NCBI GenBank assembly: GCA_023055355.1
Contig: JALJCS010000038.1
Coordinates: 3,410,001 to 3,474,000 of the forward strand
Direction of reading: 5' to 3'
Origin: Agelaius tricolor
Taxonomy: Eukaryota > Chordata > Aves > Passeriformes > Icteridae
DNA length: 64,000 nt
Positions 36,401 to 48,400 of this stretch are shown one piece after another; the stretch's first letter is position 1; each line of letters opens with the position of its first letter. The position numbers were made by a program, and so were the translations under genes. Below the pieces are notes generated by a model. The model saw only the letters and a program-made list of their open reading frames with translations. It was not told the DNA's origin and did no database searches.

Positions 36401-39400
36401 AGTTTGACATCGATGAGTGTGCCAGCACCCCCTGCAAGAACGGTGCCAAGTGCGTGGATGGCCCCAACACCTACAGCTGCGAGTGCACTGAAGGTGAGGG
36501 GATGCTGGAGGGCTACGGGGGTTATAGCCCCGTGATGTGCTATAAAACCACATTGACAAATCATTTAGTGCCCACCTCTGCGAGCACCCGCTGTGGCAGG
36601 TGTCGCCGAGCCGTCCATCAGTGAGGTTGGTCCCTGCTGATGTGACAGCAGAGCAGGATGTCTCTTTCCCTGGGGGAGGCCGAACAAGTCGAGCTCTGGA
36701 GCCTGCTGGCCCCGGAGCCAGGTGTGTGGAGCCTGGCACTCCTTAGGTGTGGCCCCGCAGCAGCCGTCCCACCGTGCTCCCGCCCGCAGCGAGGGGGAAG
36801 GCAGGAAGGAAGGAATAAAGCTGCCTCTATGGGCATGCAAGGTGCAGGGCCGTGGGGGCTGGCCGACCGAAACCCAAGGAGCAGTTGCACAAAATGATGA
36901 CTTGAGCCCTGGTGGCAAACAGTGGCTCTTTTGTGGAGCAGCTCCCGCCAGAAATCTTCCAGCTGAATGGCCTCTAATTAGTGTCTTGCTAATGCCAAGC
37001 CCCGATGAAAAGCTGCTATGTGGGCTTGGCGGGGTCTAGTCAAAGCTGTACTTTGTCCTCGGCTCTCCACCCCCAAACCCGGCGGGGAGGGAGCTGGCCA
37101 GGAGAATAGGAGCTGCCGGGGGGGTTATTATTGGGGGGTGCTTGCAGCCAGCCCCCCCCCCGAGCGCGCCAGGACGAGCGCGGGGCCCCGCTTGCAGCCC
37201 AGGCTGCTTTAATGCAGGGCATTGTGCACCCCGGGACAAAGCCCCCGGGCTGGGGTCTGAGCAGCCCCCCCACCAGCACATCGGGGTGCTGCCTGCCTGC
37301 ACCCCACTCCTGGGGGTCCCAGAGATCACAGCGGGGCAGGTAAAGGCACCACAGCGCGCTGCCTCACACCTGGAGAGGGTGGGAAGGAGTGTCCCCCATC
37401 CCCACCCCTTGTCCCCCACCCCGTTTCCCTCACCCTCACCCTGTGTCTCTCCTGCTGCTGGCAGGTTTCACAGGTGCTCACTGCGAGATTGACATCGATG
37501 AGTGTGACCCTGACCCGTGCCACTACGGGACCTGCAAGGACGGCATCGCCTCCTTCACCTGCCTCTGCCAGCCCGGCTACACCGGCCACCGCTGCGACAT
37601 CAACATCAACGAGTGCCAGAGCCAGCCCTGCAAAAATGGGGGCACCTGCCAGGACAGGAACAACGCCTACAACTGCATCTGCCTCAAAGGGACCACGGGT
37701 GAGCAGGAGGGAACCCCTGTGGCTCCACATGGGTCGGCAGTGCCGGTGCAGCATCCCACTCCCGTCCTCTTCCTCGGGCAGGTTGGCCCTGGGCCACCAC
37801 CAGCAGCCACCCTGGTGCCAGGGCTGGACTGGGGCATCCCAGGTGAGGGCGAGTTCTCCCAGTTTGGTGCCCGGCTCAGGCAGGAGCCGCGCCCCAGCCG
37901 GGAGCTGCCCATGGCGGAGGCGCTTTGTTGTGGGGCGGCAGTGGCAGTTGGTGCCAAGGGGGTTCATTTTACTGCTTTGACGAGTCTGGGGACCTCCTAA
38001 TGACACTCCTCTCCTCTTGGGGACCCCCTAACAACCCCCCTCTCCTCCCCAGGCTCCAACTGTGAGATCAACCTGGATGATTGTGCCAGCAACCCCTGTG
38101 ACTACGGCAAGTGCATCGACAAGATCAATGGCTACGAGTGCACCTGTGAGCCGGGGTACACAGGTGAGAGCAGGGCCTCACACCCTGGGGACCTGCAGCT
38201 GCTGGTGCCTCACAAAACCAGGACAAGGGTGGAACAGGGAGGGGGGATGCTGCCATCCCGCTTGTAGGAGGTTTTACACCCTCCAGCACTCCTGCTTGTT
38301 CAGGAGGGTGACCCCGGCTCAGTCCGAAATCAAAGGGGTGTCTGGTGCTGCGAATTCGACTCCTGCTGCGCCCACTCCCATGGGTATCAGGTTGCTGCCT
38401 TGTCCAACTGGTTTGTTTGATGGCTGCTGGAAATGGTGGAGGGCTTTGATGGGAGCAGCCCCCACCGCTCCCCGCTCGCGCGGCCCCTTGTCCTCGGGCC
38501 CGCCGGGAGCTGAAATAAAGCCTGGCTTTGTCAGCCATGGCAGGTAGGGTTACAGGCTGAAACCTCCTCCCTTCGGTGTTCCCTCCTGGGCCAGAGCAGC
38601 CCAGGGCACGGCCTCTTCCCAGTCCCATTTAGTGAAGGCAGGCAGGCGATGCAGGGTGTGAAGTCACCCTGCCTGCAGGGCAGCCAGCAGAGTGTGTCCT
38701 GAGATCCCAGCTTCCAGCAGACACTCCCTGGGTGGCTGGAGGGGGGAATGCCTGGTGGGTGCACTCCCCACCCCGTGCTGTTCATGCTCATGGGGTAACT
38801 GCTCCTTGCTCCCCCTTTGCCAGGGCGCATGTGCAACATCAACATTGACGAGTGTGCCAGCAACCCTTGCCACAATGGGGGCACCTGCAAGGATGGCATC
38901 AATGGTTTCACCTGCCTCTGCCCCGAGGGCTTTCACGACCCCAAGTGCCTGTCTGAAGTGAATGAGTGCAACAGCAACCCCTGCATCCATGGGAAATGCC
39001 ACGATGGATTGAATGGGTAGGCTGGAGGGTGCCGGGGCTGCTGGGGGGCTGCAGGGACCAAAGGATCCCCACAAAGTCAGGGTTAGAGGAGGGCGAGCAT
39101 CTGTCCCCTGAGCTGGTGCTTGTCCATGCTCTGAGCCAGTGTCATGGGATATTTCTCTGAAGGGACAGGATTTGCTGGATAAATGATGGCTGATGCAGCC
39201 TAGAGGGCCGGGATGGACCAGCTCTTTATGCCCCAATTTTTTCCCAAAGCTACAAGTGTGACTGTGACCCTGGCTGGAGTGGGACAAACTGTGACATTAA
39301 CAACAACGAGTGTGAATCCAACCCCTGCATGAACGGTGGCACCTGCAAGGACATGACCAGTGGCTACATCTGCACCTGCAGGGAGGGCTTCAGTGGTAAG

Positions 39401-42400
39401 TGGGGGGTTAGCTTGGATATTCTGAAAAATTTCTTCCTGGAAATGGTGGTCAGGCACTGGAACAAGCTGCCCAGGGAAGTGGTGGAGTCACCATGATTGA
39501 AAGTGCTCAAAAGGGGTGTGGATGTGGAACATAGTGATGCTGGGTTAATGGTTGGACTTGGTGATCTTAGAGAGCTTTTCCAGCATTAGCAAGTGTGTGA
39601 TTCCATGATTCTCAGGGTGCAGCCAAGGATGCTGCCACATTCCCCCACACTGAGGCCTGGGTGGGAGCTGTGGGTGGGTGTTCCCTGATGCCGGGTGGGC
39701 TGGAGGCTTCATTTTGGGGACAGTGGAGCCCCAGGTGTGGCTGGGAGCTGTGGCAGTGCAGCCCTCCTGGAGTTCAGGGCTGGAGCTGAGCACAGGAAGC
39801 TTTCCCAGGGCAATGGGTGTGCTGTTGTCACTGCCACCGTGTCCCCACTGTGCCCTCAGCCCCCTGCCACCAGCACACCTCCATCACAGCCACTTCTGCC
39901 TATTTTTCTCAACACAGGCCCCAACTGCCAGACCAATATCAACGAATGTGCTTCCAACCCCTGCCTGAACCAGGGCACGTGCATTGATGACGTTGCTGGC
40001 TACACCTGCAACTGCCTCCTGCCCTACACAGGTGAGGGGAGCACCCCGTGCCCCAGCACAGCTCTGTGGAGTTTCTGCTTCACGTGTGACACCAAACTGG
40101 TCCCCAGCACATGCAGTGAGCTGGCACTGAGCATGAAGGCTTCCCTCACTTTGCCCTGCCCGCAGCCACGGCTCCACCTCTCCACGGTGCAGCCGGAGGA
40201 AATTTACAGGAGCTTCCTCCTTCCCTCCTCTTCCTCCTCCTCCTCCTCCTCCTGGAGGGTGGCTCGGGGGCAGCAGCACCCAGGGGCTGCCCCACTGACA
40301 TTGCCCAGCCGTGGTGCCTGTGCTGGAAGGGGCGATGCGGGGCCGGGGGATTCTGCTGAGCCGATTCCTGTTTGCCGGCCCCGCGCTTCCGCCCGCCAGC
40401 CCAGCACAATCGCAGGAAGCCATGAGCTGTTTCCTGCCCTCTCCAGTGGCCATAGAAACCCCTGGGGGGGACGGGGACTGGGCAGGCAGGGGAGGGGAAG
40501 GCTCTGGAAAATAGCAAAGGCCAGTTCAGGAGATATTGGCTGACAGGGAAGATAAGGGTTCGGAGGGAACGTGTCCCTTGGCTGGACGTAAACAGGAAAA
40601 GCAGCGGAGAGGGAAGGGGGGAGGGAGAGCAAGGGGGAAAAGACACCCCGAGCAGCACTTCCCTGCCAGAGGAAGTGTGCAGTGCTGTCATGCAGCCCAG
40701 ATAGCCAGGGCTTAAAGGTTTGGGGGGTTCAGGGTCATGGGTGACCTGGAATGGAGGAGACAGCCCCATCTGGGCTGCCCTGGGGTGCTGGGGAAAAGCA
40801 GAGCCTTCCCCAGACTGGCAGCAGCCCAGGGCAGGGGACAGGGATAGCAGGGTCTTGGGTCCCCTGTCCTTGTGGAGGGTGTCAGCGGGTGCTTGTGCCT
40901 GTGCAGGAGCCACCTGTGAGGATGTGCTGGCCCCCTGTGCTGGCAGCCCCTGCAAGAACGGTGGCGAGTGCCAGGAGTCAGAGGACTACAAGAGCTTCTC
41001 CTGCAGTTGCCCCCCTGGCTGGCAAGGTATGGACATGGCCCTTTTGGGGTTAGAACCCCTCGCTCCCCTCAGGGAGGGAAAGGCACAGGGGAGGGAGCCA
41101 GGCCTTGGGGAGAGTCCTGACCTGCCCCATGTCTCAGCTGGGTGGATGAGACACAACCATTGCCTGCATCCCTTGCCTTCTGCCCTGGTGTGAGCGGTGC
41201 CCAGGATGTTATTGTCACCCCTGGGGCTTTCAGCAGCACCCCCAGCCCCCACAATCCCTGTCCTGCTGTGTCCCCAGGTCAGACCTGTGAGATTGACATC
41301 AATGAGTGTGTGAAGAGCCCCTGCAGGAATGGGGCCACGTGCCAGAACACCAACGGGAGCTACCGCTGCGCCTGCCGGACCGGCTTCTCCGGCCGCAACT
41401 GCGACACCGACATCGACGACTGCAAGCCCAGTAAGAGCAGGGGCTGCACCCAGCCCACCCTGGGCCTCATCACCCTTCCTGGGGCTGGGATGATTCTCCT
41501 CCCCATGCATGGACCAGCTCTGGCTGCCACTGTGGCCTGGGCTGTGCTGTGAGCCCTGTTGGCTTTTGGGCCACTTCAGGCATGTCGCTGTTGAGCTGTG
41601 TCAGCCTAAGGCAGGAGGAAGGAGGCTGGGGGACAGTGTGTGCCATGGGTTCTCCTTGTGCCCAGTCTCCTGGAGGGGTTGGTGTGGCTTCTGCCCAGTC
41701 CATGGGCTCAGTCCCATCCCATATCTCCACATGGCCAGGGGATGTGTATGGGCACAGTGCTGTGGGGCAGCTCCTGGGCTGGGCTGCAGCACCACTGCTG
41801 GACCCATCACATCTTCACCTGCACGTCCCTCCTCTCCAGATCCGTGCCACAATGGTGGCTCCTGCTCCGATGGCATTGGCACCTTCTTCTGTGAGTGCCT
41901 GGCTGGTTTCCGTGGGCCCAAGTGCGAGGAGGACATCAATGAGTGTGCCAGCAACCCCTGCAAGAACGGGGCCAACTGCACCGACTGCGTCAACAGCTAC
42001 ACCTGCACCTGCCCCTCCGGCTTCAGCGGCATCCACTGCGAGAACAACACCCCTGACTGCACAGAGAGGTACAGTCCTGGAGCTGGGACACGGGGCTGAG
42101 GTCCCTGTGCTGCCCCACAGCCTGGGTTGGTGTGGGGAGCCTTTGGAGTGGGGCACGACCAGCTGTGGCTCACTGGGGCATGGTGTCTGTGTCCCCAGCT
42201 CCTGCTTCAATGGTGGCACATGCGTGGATGGCATCAACACCTTCACCTGTGTCTGCCTGCCCGGCTTCACGGGCAGCTACTGCGAGCACAACATCAACGA
42301 GTGTGACTCCAAGCCGTGCCTCAACGGGGGCACGTGTCAGGACAGCTATGGCACGTACAAGTGCACCTGTCCCCAGGGCTACACCGGCCTCAACTGCCAG

Positions 42401-45400
42401 GTACGGGAGCCTGGGGTGGATACTGCTGTGGGGATCTGGGGGTCACCGCGATCTCCACTCCCTGCTGGGTCCTCACCCTCCTCCCTTGCTCTGCTCCCCC
42501 AGAACCTGGTGCGTTGGTGTGACTCCTCACCCTGCAAAAACGGAGGCAAGTGTTGGCAGACCAGCAACCTGTACCACTGCGAGTGCAACAGCGGCTGGAC
42601 AGGGCTCTACTGCGACGTCCCCAGCGTGTCCTGCGAGGTGGCTGCTAAGCAGCAAGGTAAGGCCCTGCCCTGTGTACGGGGCCAGGCTGGGGTCCCAGGT
42701 GTCCCCTGTGCTGGGCACTGAGCGGGGATGTGGCCGGTTCTCTTGGTGGGAATCTCTGGGACAGCTCACACCCAAGGCTGTGATTCCCTGTGGGATGTGT
42801 GTGGCCAGGACATGGCCCTGTGGTGTGTGGGTGTCACCAAGGTCCCTGCATCTCACTCTGCTCTCCCTGACAGGTATTGAAGTAGCACACCTCTGCAGGA
42901 ACTCGGGGCTCTGTGTTGACACTGGTAACACTCATTTCTGCCGCTGCCAAGCCGGCTACACCGGCAGCTACTGCGAGGAGCAGGTGGATGAATGCTCCCC
43001 CAACCCCTGCCAGAACGGAGCCACCTGCACAGATTACCTGGGAGGCTACTCCTGCGAGGTGAGTGCCTGGGAGGCAGGAATTCCCAGGGGAGAAGCCTCA
43101 GTTACTGCTTTTCTGCTGCCCTTGCATGATGCCCCTTTACCAAGTTGGAGATCCGGGTGCTGGCTATGCTTCTAGGGCTGTATGGGAATGGAAGGAACCT
43201 CTCTGATAGTTCCTCTCTTTCCTCCTTGCAGTGTGTGGCTGGTTATCATGGAATTAACTGCTCAGAGGAGATCAATGAATGCTTGTCCCACCCATGCCAG
43301 AATGGAGGAACTTGCATCGATCTCATCAATACCTACAAATGCTCCTGCCCCAGAGGAACTCAAGGTAAATTAATTCCCCAGGCTGGGGCATTAGTGGGTT
43401 GAGTGCAGATATCCTTGGATTCTGCTCATTAGCTGCTCGGGCTGGCGGCAGCAAACGCAGCGGGCGAGGTTTGTGTTTGCTCGTGGGCTTAGCCATCAAG
43501 GCCACGGGCCTTGGCCACGTGGTGCCATGTCCCTCCTGCCCCAGAGGTGGCTCAGGCTGCCACTGACGTGGTCAGGCTCAGCCCCTGGGCAGGGCAGGCT
43601 GACACAAGGGAGCAGCGGGCCCCCCGATACTGTTTGATGAGCTGTGTGGGTTGTTCCCCCCTCTCTCTAGGGGTGCACTGTGAGATCAATGTGGATGACT
43701 GCAGCCCTTTCTTTGATCCTGTCACCCTGGGGCCCAAGTGCTTTAACAATGGCAAGTGCAAGGATCGGGTAGGTGGCTACAGCTGCATCTGCCCCCCTGG
43801 CTTTGTAGGGGAGCGCTGCGAGGGAGATGTCAACGAGTGCCTGTCCAACCCCTGCGACGCCCGCGGCACCCAGAACTGCGTGCAGCGGGTCAACGACTAC
43901 AAATGCGAGTGCAGACCTGGCTATGCAGGTGAGCACTGCATCCCCTCTGCTCCCAGGGCCCAGCCTGCAGCCCCCAGTCCCCCCAGGCCTGCCTTCCTCT
44001 GCTCCTCACACGCTCCTCTCCCTCGCAGGCCGTCGCTGTGACACCGTGGTGGACGGCTGCAAGGGCAAGCCTTGCAGGAATGGGGGAACCTGTGCTGTTG
44101 CCAGCAACACTGGCCGTGGCTTCATCTGCAAGTGCCCCCCGGTAGGTGCCTGCTCCTCCCCAGGAGGAGGGAATGAGCGTGGGCATGAGGGGTGGTCAAG
44201 AGGCCAGTTTAGTCCCTGAGGCTTCCCCAGCTGGGATAGGCGTGAATGGGAGGATGCTTTGCTGTGGGTGCATCCATAAAGGTGCACCCTCCATGCTTGC
44301 AAGGATGCTGGAATAGAGTTAAGGAGAAGATGGCTCAGGCCTGAAGGTAGAACAGGCTGAATGTTATTTGCACCACACAAACTGGGACAGGCAGCTATGG
44401 AGAACAACTCCCTTCACTTTGAGGGGATGCTCTAAGGGGCTTTACATTCAAGATTATTCTTGCCCATCACCAGTTTTAGAGGGTGAGTTTAATTTCCCAG
44501 AACACACATGTGTTAATGCTGGTTTTAGTTTCCCAGAACACACATGTGTTAATGCTGGTTTTAGTTTCCCAGAGCACACATGTGTTAATGCTGGTTTTAG
44601 TTTCCCAGAGCACACGTGTGTTAATGCTGGTTTTAGTTTCCCAGAGCACACATGTGTTAATGCTGCCCATAGCACAGCATCCGTGGCTCTGACTCCCTCC
44701 TTGCTGTGCCCTCCCCAGGGATTCGTGGGCGCCACCTGCGAGAACGACTCCCGCACCTGCGGGAACCTGCACTGCCTGAACGGTGGCACCTGCATCTCCA
44801 TCCACAAGAGCTCCAAGTGCATGTGCACTCCAGCCTTCACGGGCCCCGAGTGCCAGTACCCGGCCAGCAGCCCCTGCACCTCCAACCCCTGCTACAACGG
44901 GGGCACCTGCGAGTTCTTCAGCGACGCCTCCCCCTACTACCGCTGCAACTGCCCCGCCAACTTCAACGGCCTCAACTGCCACATCCTGGACTTCGACTTC
45001 CAGGGGGGCATCGGGCAGGACATCATCCCCCCCAAGATCGAGGAGAAGTGCGAGATCGCCGTGTGCGCGGGCTACGCCGGCAACAAGATCTGCGACGGGA
45101 AATGCAACAACCACGCCTGCGGCTGGGACGGGGGCGACTGCTCCCTCAACTTCAACGACCCCTGGAAGAACTGCTCCCAGTCCCTGCAGTGCTGGAAGTA
45201 TTTCAATGATGGCAAGTGTGACTCTCAGTGCAATAATGCTGGCTGCCTCTACGATGGGTTTGACTGCCAGAAGTACGAGGGGCAGTGCAAGTAAGTGGCT
45301 TCTTTAACACCTTCTTGTTTTGAGGCCCATCAGGGTCAGCATCTCTGGTGACCCCCTGGTTGTTCTGATTGTATCTGGTAAAGCTCCTAGACTCAGGCCT

Positions 45401-48400
45401 GCTGTTCATTCCCAACATTTTGTTCTGCTGCCTGTGGGGCAGCAGCTCAAGCAATCACATCTCCCTGTGGTCCTTCTAAGTTTACATCTACTTGGAAGCT
45501 CTCTGGGTTTGACTCATTGCAGATGGCTTCCCTGTCCTTTCTTGTATCACTCCACAGAAGTGATTTCTCCAACTCACAGCAGTAACACAGTCAGTTTCAA
45601 GGCAGGGAGACCCCAGATGGAAAAGCAGCCAGGAAACACGATGATGTTAACATCCAAGCATTTCCCAAACATTGTCTTTGGCAACAGTAGGAACTTAGTC
45701 CCAGATTCCTGGACCAACTGTGGTCTTAGTAACTATTCTGTGTCCCCATGCCTTCTCTGACTCACAGCAATTTGTCCCTTTTTCTTTTATAATTTAACAG
45801 CTGCTCTCTCTCACCTGCAGTGGTGAATGCTTCACAGTGCTGCATGACACAGCTGCTTTCTATGTAAACTGGTTTAGTGTCTGTCAGGGTGAAGAACATT
45901 TATACAAAAGAGAGACCACCACTGCTTTTCTCAGCAGATAGGTGTTTTTTGCACTACTTGGTCTAATTCTTTCTTCTGCCTTGCTTCTTCCTCCACCCAG
46001 CCCTCTGTATGACCAGTACTGCAAAGATCACTTCTCAGATGGGCACTGCGACCAGGGCTGCAACAATTTTGAGTGCGAGTGGGATGGTCTGGACTGTGCA
46101 AACAACATGCCAGAGAAGCTGGCAGATGGCACACTGGTGGTGGTGGTCCTCATCACCCCCGAGAACCTGAAGAACAACTCCTTCAACTTCCTGAGGGAGC
46201 TGAGCCGCGTGCTGCACACCAACGTGGTCTTCAAGAAGAACCCCAAGGGGGAGTATATGATCTTCCCATACTATGGCAACGAGGAGGAGCTGAAAAAACA
46301 CTACATCAAGAGGTCCACAGAGGACTGGTCAGATATGTCCAGTGCTGTCATCAACAAAGTGAAAAGCAGCCTCTACTCCAGGGCTGGCAGGAGGCAGAAG
46401 AGGGAGCTCGATCAGATGGACATCAGAGGGTAAGAGGGTTCCATTTTCTCTGAGCAGCACTCAGAGTGTGTTCTCTGTGTGTTGATAATAGTAACACGCT
46501 AGGAAGGGAAGGATGTAGGCCAGATAATTGTATTTAGATGTTGCTTTCTGTGTGAACAGAAACCAGATTTTGCTCTCATGTGGGAAAATGGAGAGATCAT
46601 TCAGGAGTCCCTGATACAATGCTGCCTGACTCTCACGATTGAAGGAGTCCTGGGCATTGTTGGGAGCCAGGGCTGGGCTGGGTGGGACCTGGAAGCAGAG
46701 GTTGGCCTGGCTGACTGTCTGACTTCAGGAAGTCATTAAGTTAAGGCTCATTTTCTCCCTGGGAAATGCTTTCTAGAGCTTTGTTGTAAAACTCAATTAC
46801 TGCAATCTGTGTTTGGAGATCTTTGGTGTAAACATACACATCTAACCTGCTCCCTCTCCATGGACTCAATCAAAAACCCCTGAAAGCAAAGGAGTTAGAG
46901 CAGGGAAACTGATATGAGAACATCTGAAGGCTCCCAAACAGCATTATTTAAGATACTGTAGTGTCTGGGTAATTATAAAACATTGTGAAGCAGAGACTCC
47001 CTTCCATTCCTGTAGATAAAGAACTGGATTTTACAGCATTCACTGAGGCAAATCCAACAGACCATGAGTGTGAGCTGCAGGCTTTGGGCCACAGGGGAGC
47101 AAGGAGATGGGTTCCCACTTCTAATTCCCACTGATGGGGGTTAAAGAGGGAAAGGAGACAGGGCTTGGCTGTGTCCTCGGTGTGGTCATCTCTCCCTGTT
47201 CCTTATTGACTCTTCTCTCTCACAGATCCATTGTCTACTTGGAAATTGATAACCGTCAGTGCATCCAGTCATCTTCCCAGTGCTTCCAGAGTGCCACTGA
47301 TGTGGCAGCATTCCTGGGAGCCTTGGCCTCCCTTGGCAACCTGAACATACCCTACAAAATAGAAGCTGTCAAAAGTAAGTACAGCTGGTCACTTGAGGAG
47401 GAGAGACAGCCAAAACTTTCCAGCCTTCCCTGAGTTTAGTTATCTGTCAATTGGCTGCACTGAGCACAGTTTGGTTTTAATAACCTCACATATATATTTT
47501 TTTTTCCTTTAAGTCTTTTCTTTAAAAAAATTGCCAGCCCGCTTTATTATTTTTGCTTATTCCAGGTTTTATTTCAAAATCATTATCACTCTAAAAGTTA
47601 TTAAAAAAAAAAGAAAAGAAAAAGAAAACCCAAGCAGCTCCAATCAATCAGTGACATGCAAGGAGTTGAAGTTTGTATCTTGAAAATCCCCCCTAAATCC
47701 TTTTGTCTTAACAGCTCAATGCAAGCGCAATGATTTGAAGTTTGCTAATCCTTTTCCTTAAAGGAGAAAAAAGTGAAGCTGTCTCCTGGTGCAGGCTGCC
47801 TTGTGCAGCCGAGAATTTGCCGATAGTTTGCAATTCTGATTAATAGCGTATAAAATGACCTTATTTTGGTGGGGGGGGTGTGGGGGGGGGGGCTGCTGTG
47901 ATTTAGATCAGACTTAAGGTACCTCTATTAACAAATTTTCCTTCATTTCCACTCCGTCCCTGGTTTGCTATGCAGCTTAATGTCTCAGCATCTCTCTGTG
48001 CCCCACTGTTGTGTAGGTGAAACAGCAGAGCCCACGAAGAACTCCCAGCTGTATCCCATGTACGTGGTGGTGGCCGCGCTGGTCCTGCTGGCCTTCATCG
48101 GGCTGGGAGTGCTGGTGAACCGCAAGCGCCGCAGGGAGCATGGGCAGCTCTGGTTCCCAGAGGGCTTCAAAGTGACAGAGTCCAGCAAGAAGAAGCGACG
48201 GGAGCCCCTCGGGGAGGATTCTGTTGGACTGAAGTGAGTAATTTGCTTGCTGAGACGATGGACACGGGGCAGGGCTCTGCTGGGAGAGCCTGCTGGAGTT
48301 TTGTGTGTTGTAGTGGTGTGGCAGGGAGGAGAAGAATCAGGGGTCTTGAAGTTCTGCATGAAGGAAAAAAGCAGTGTTCTGTATGGTCTGTGCTTTTTAA

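Noticed and set aside
44368..44718. Extension of NOTCH1 exon 25 upstream
   Set aside because: The frame is open through the intronic minisatellite, but the exon 24 donor, the CTCCCCAG acceptor and the NOTCH1 protein match fix the exon start at 44719.
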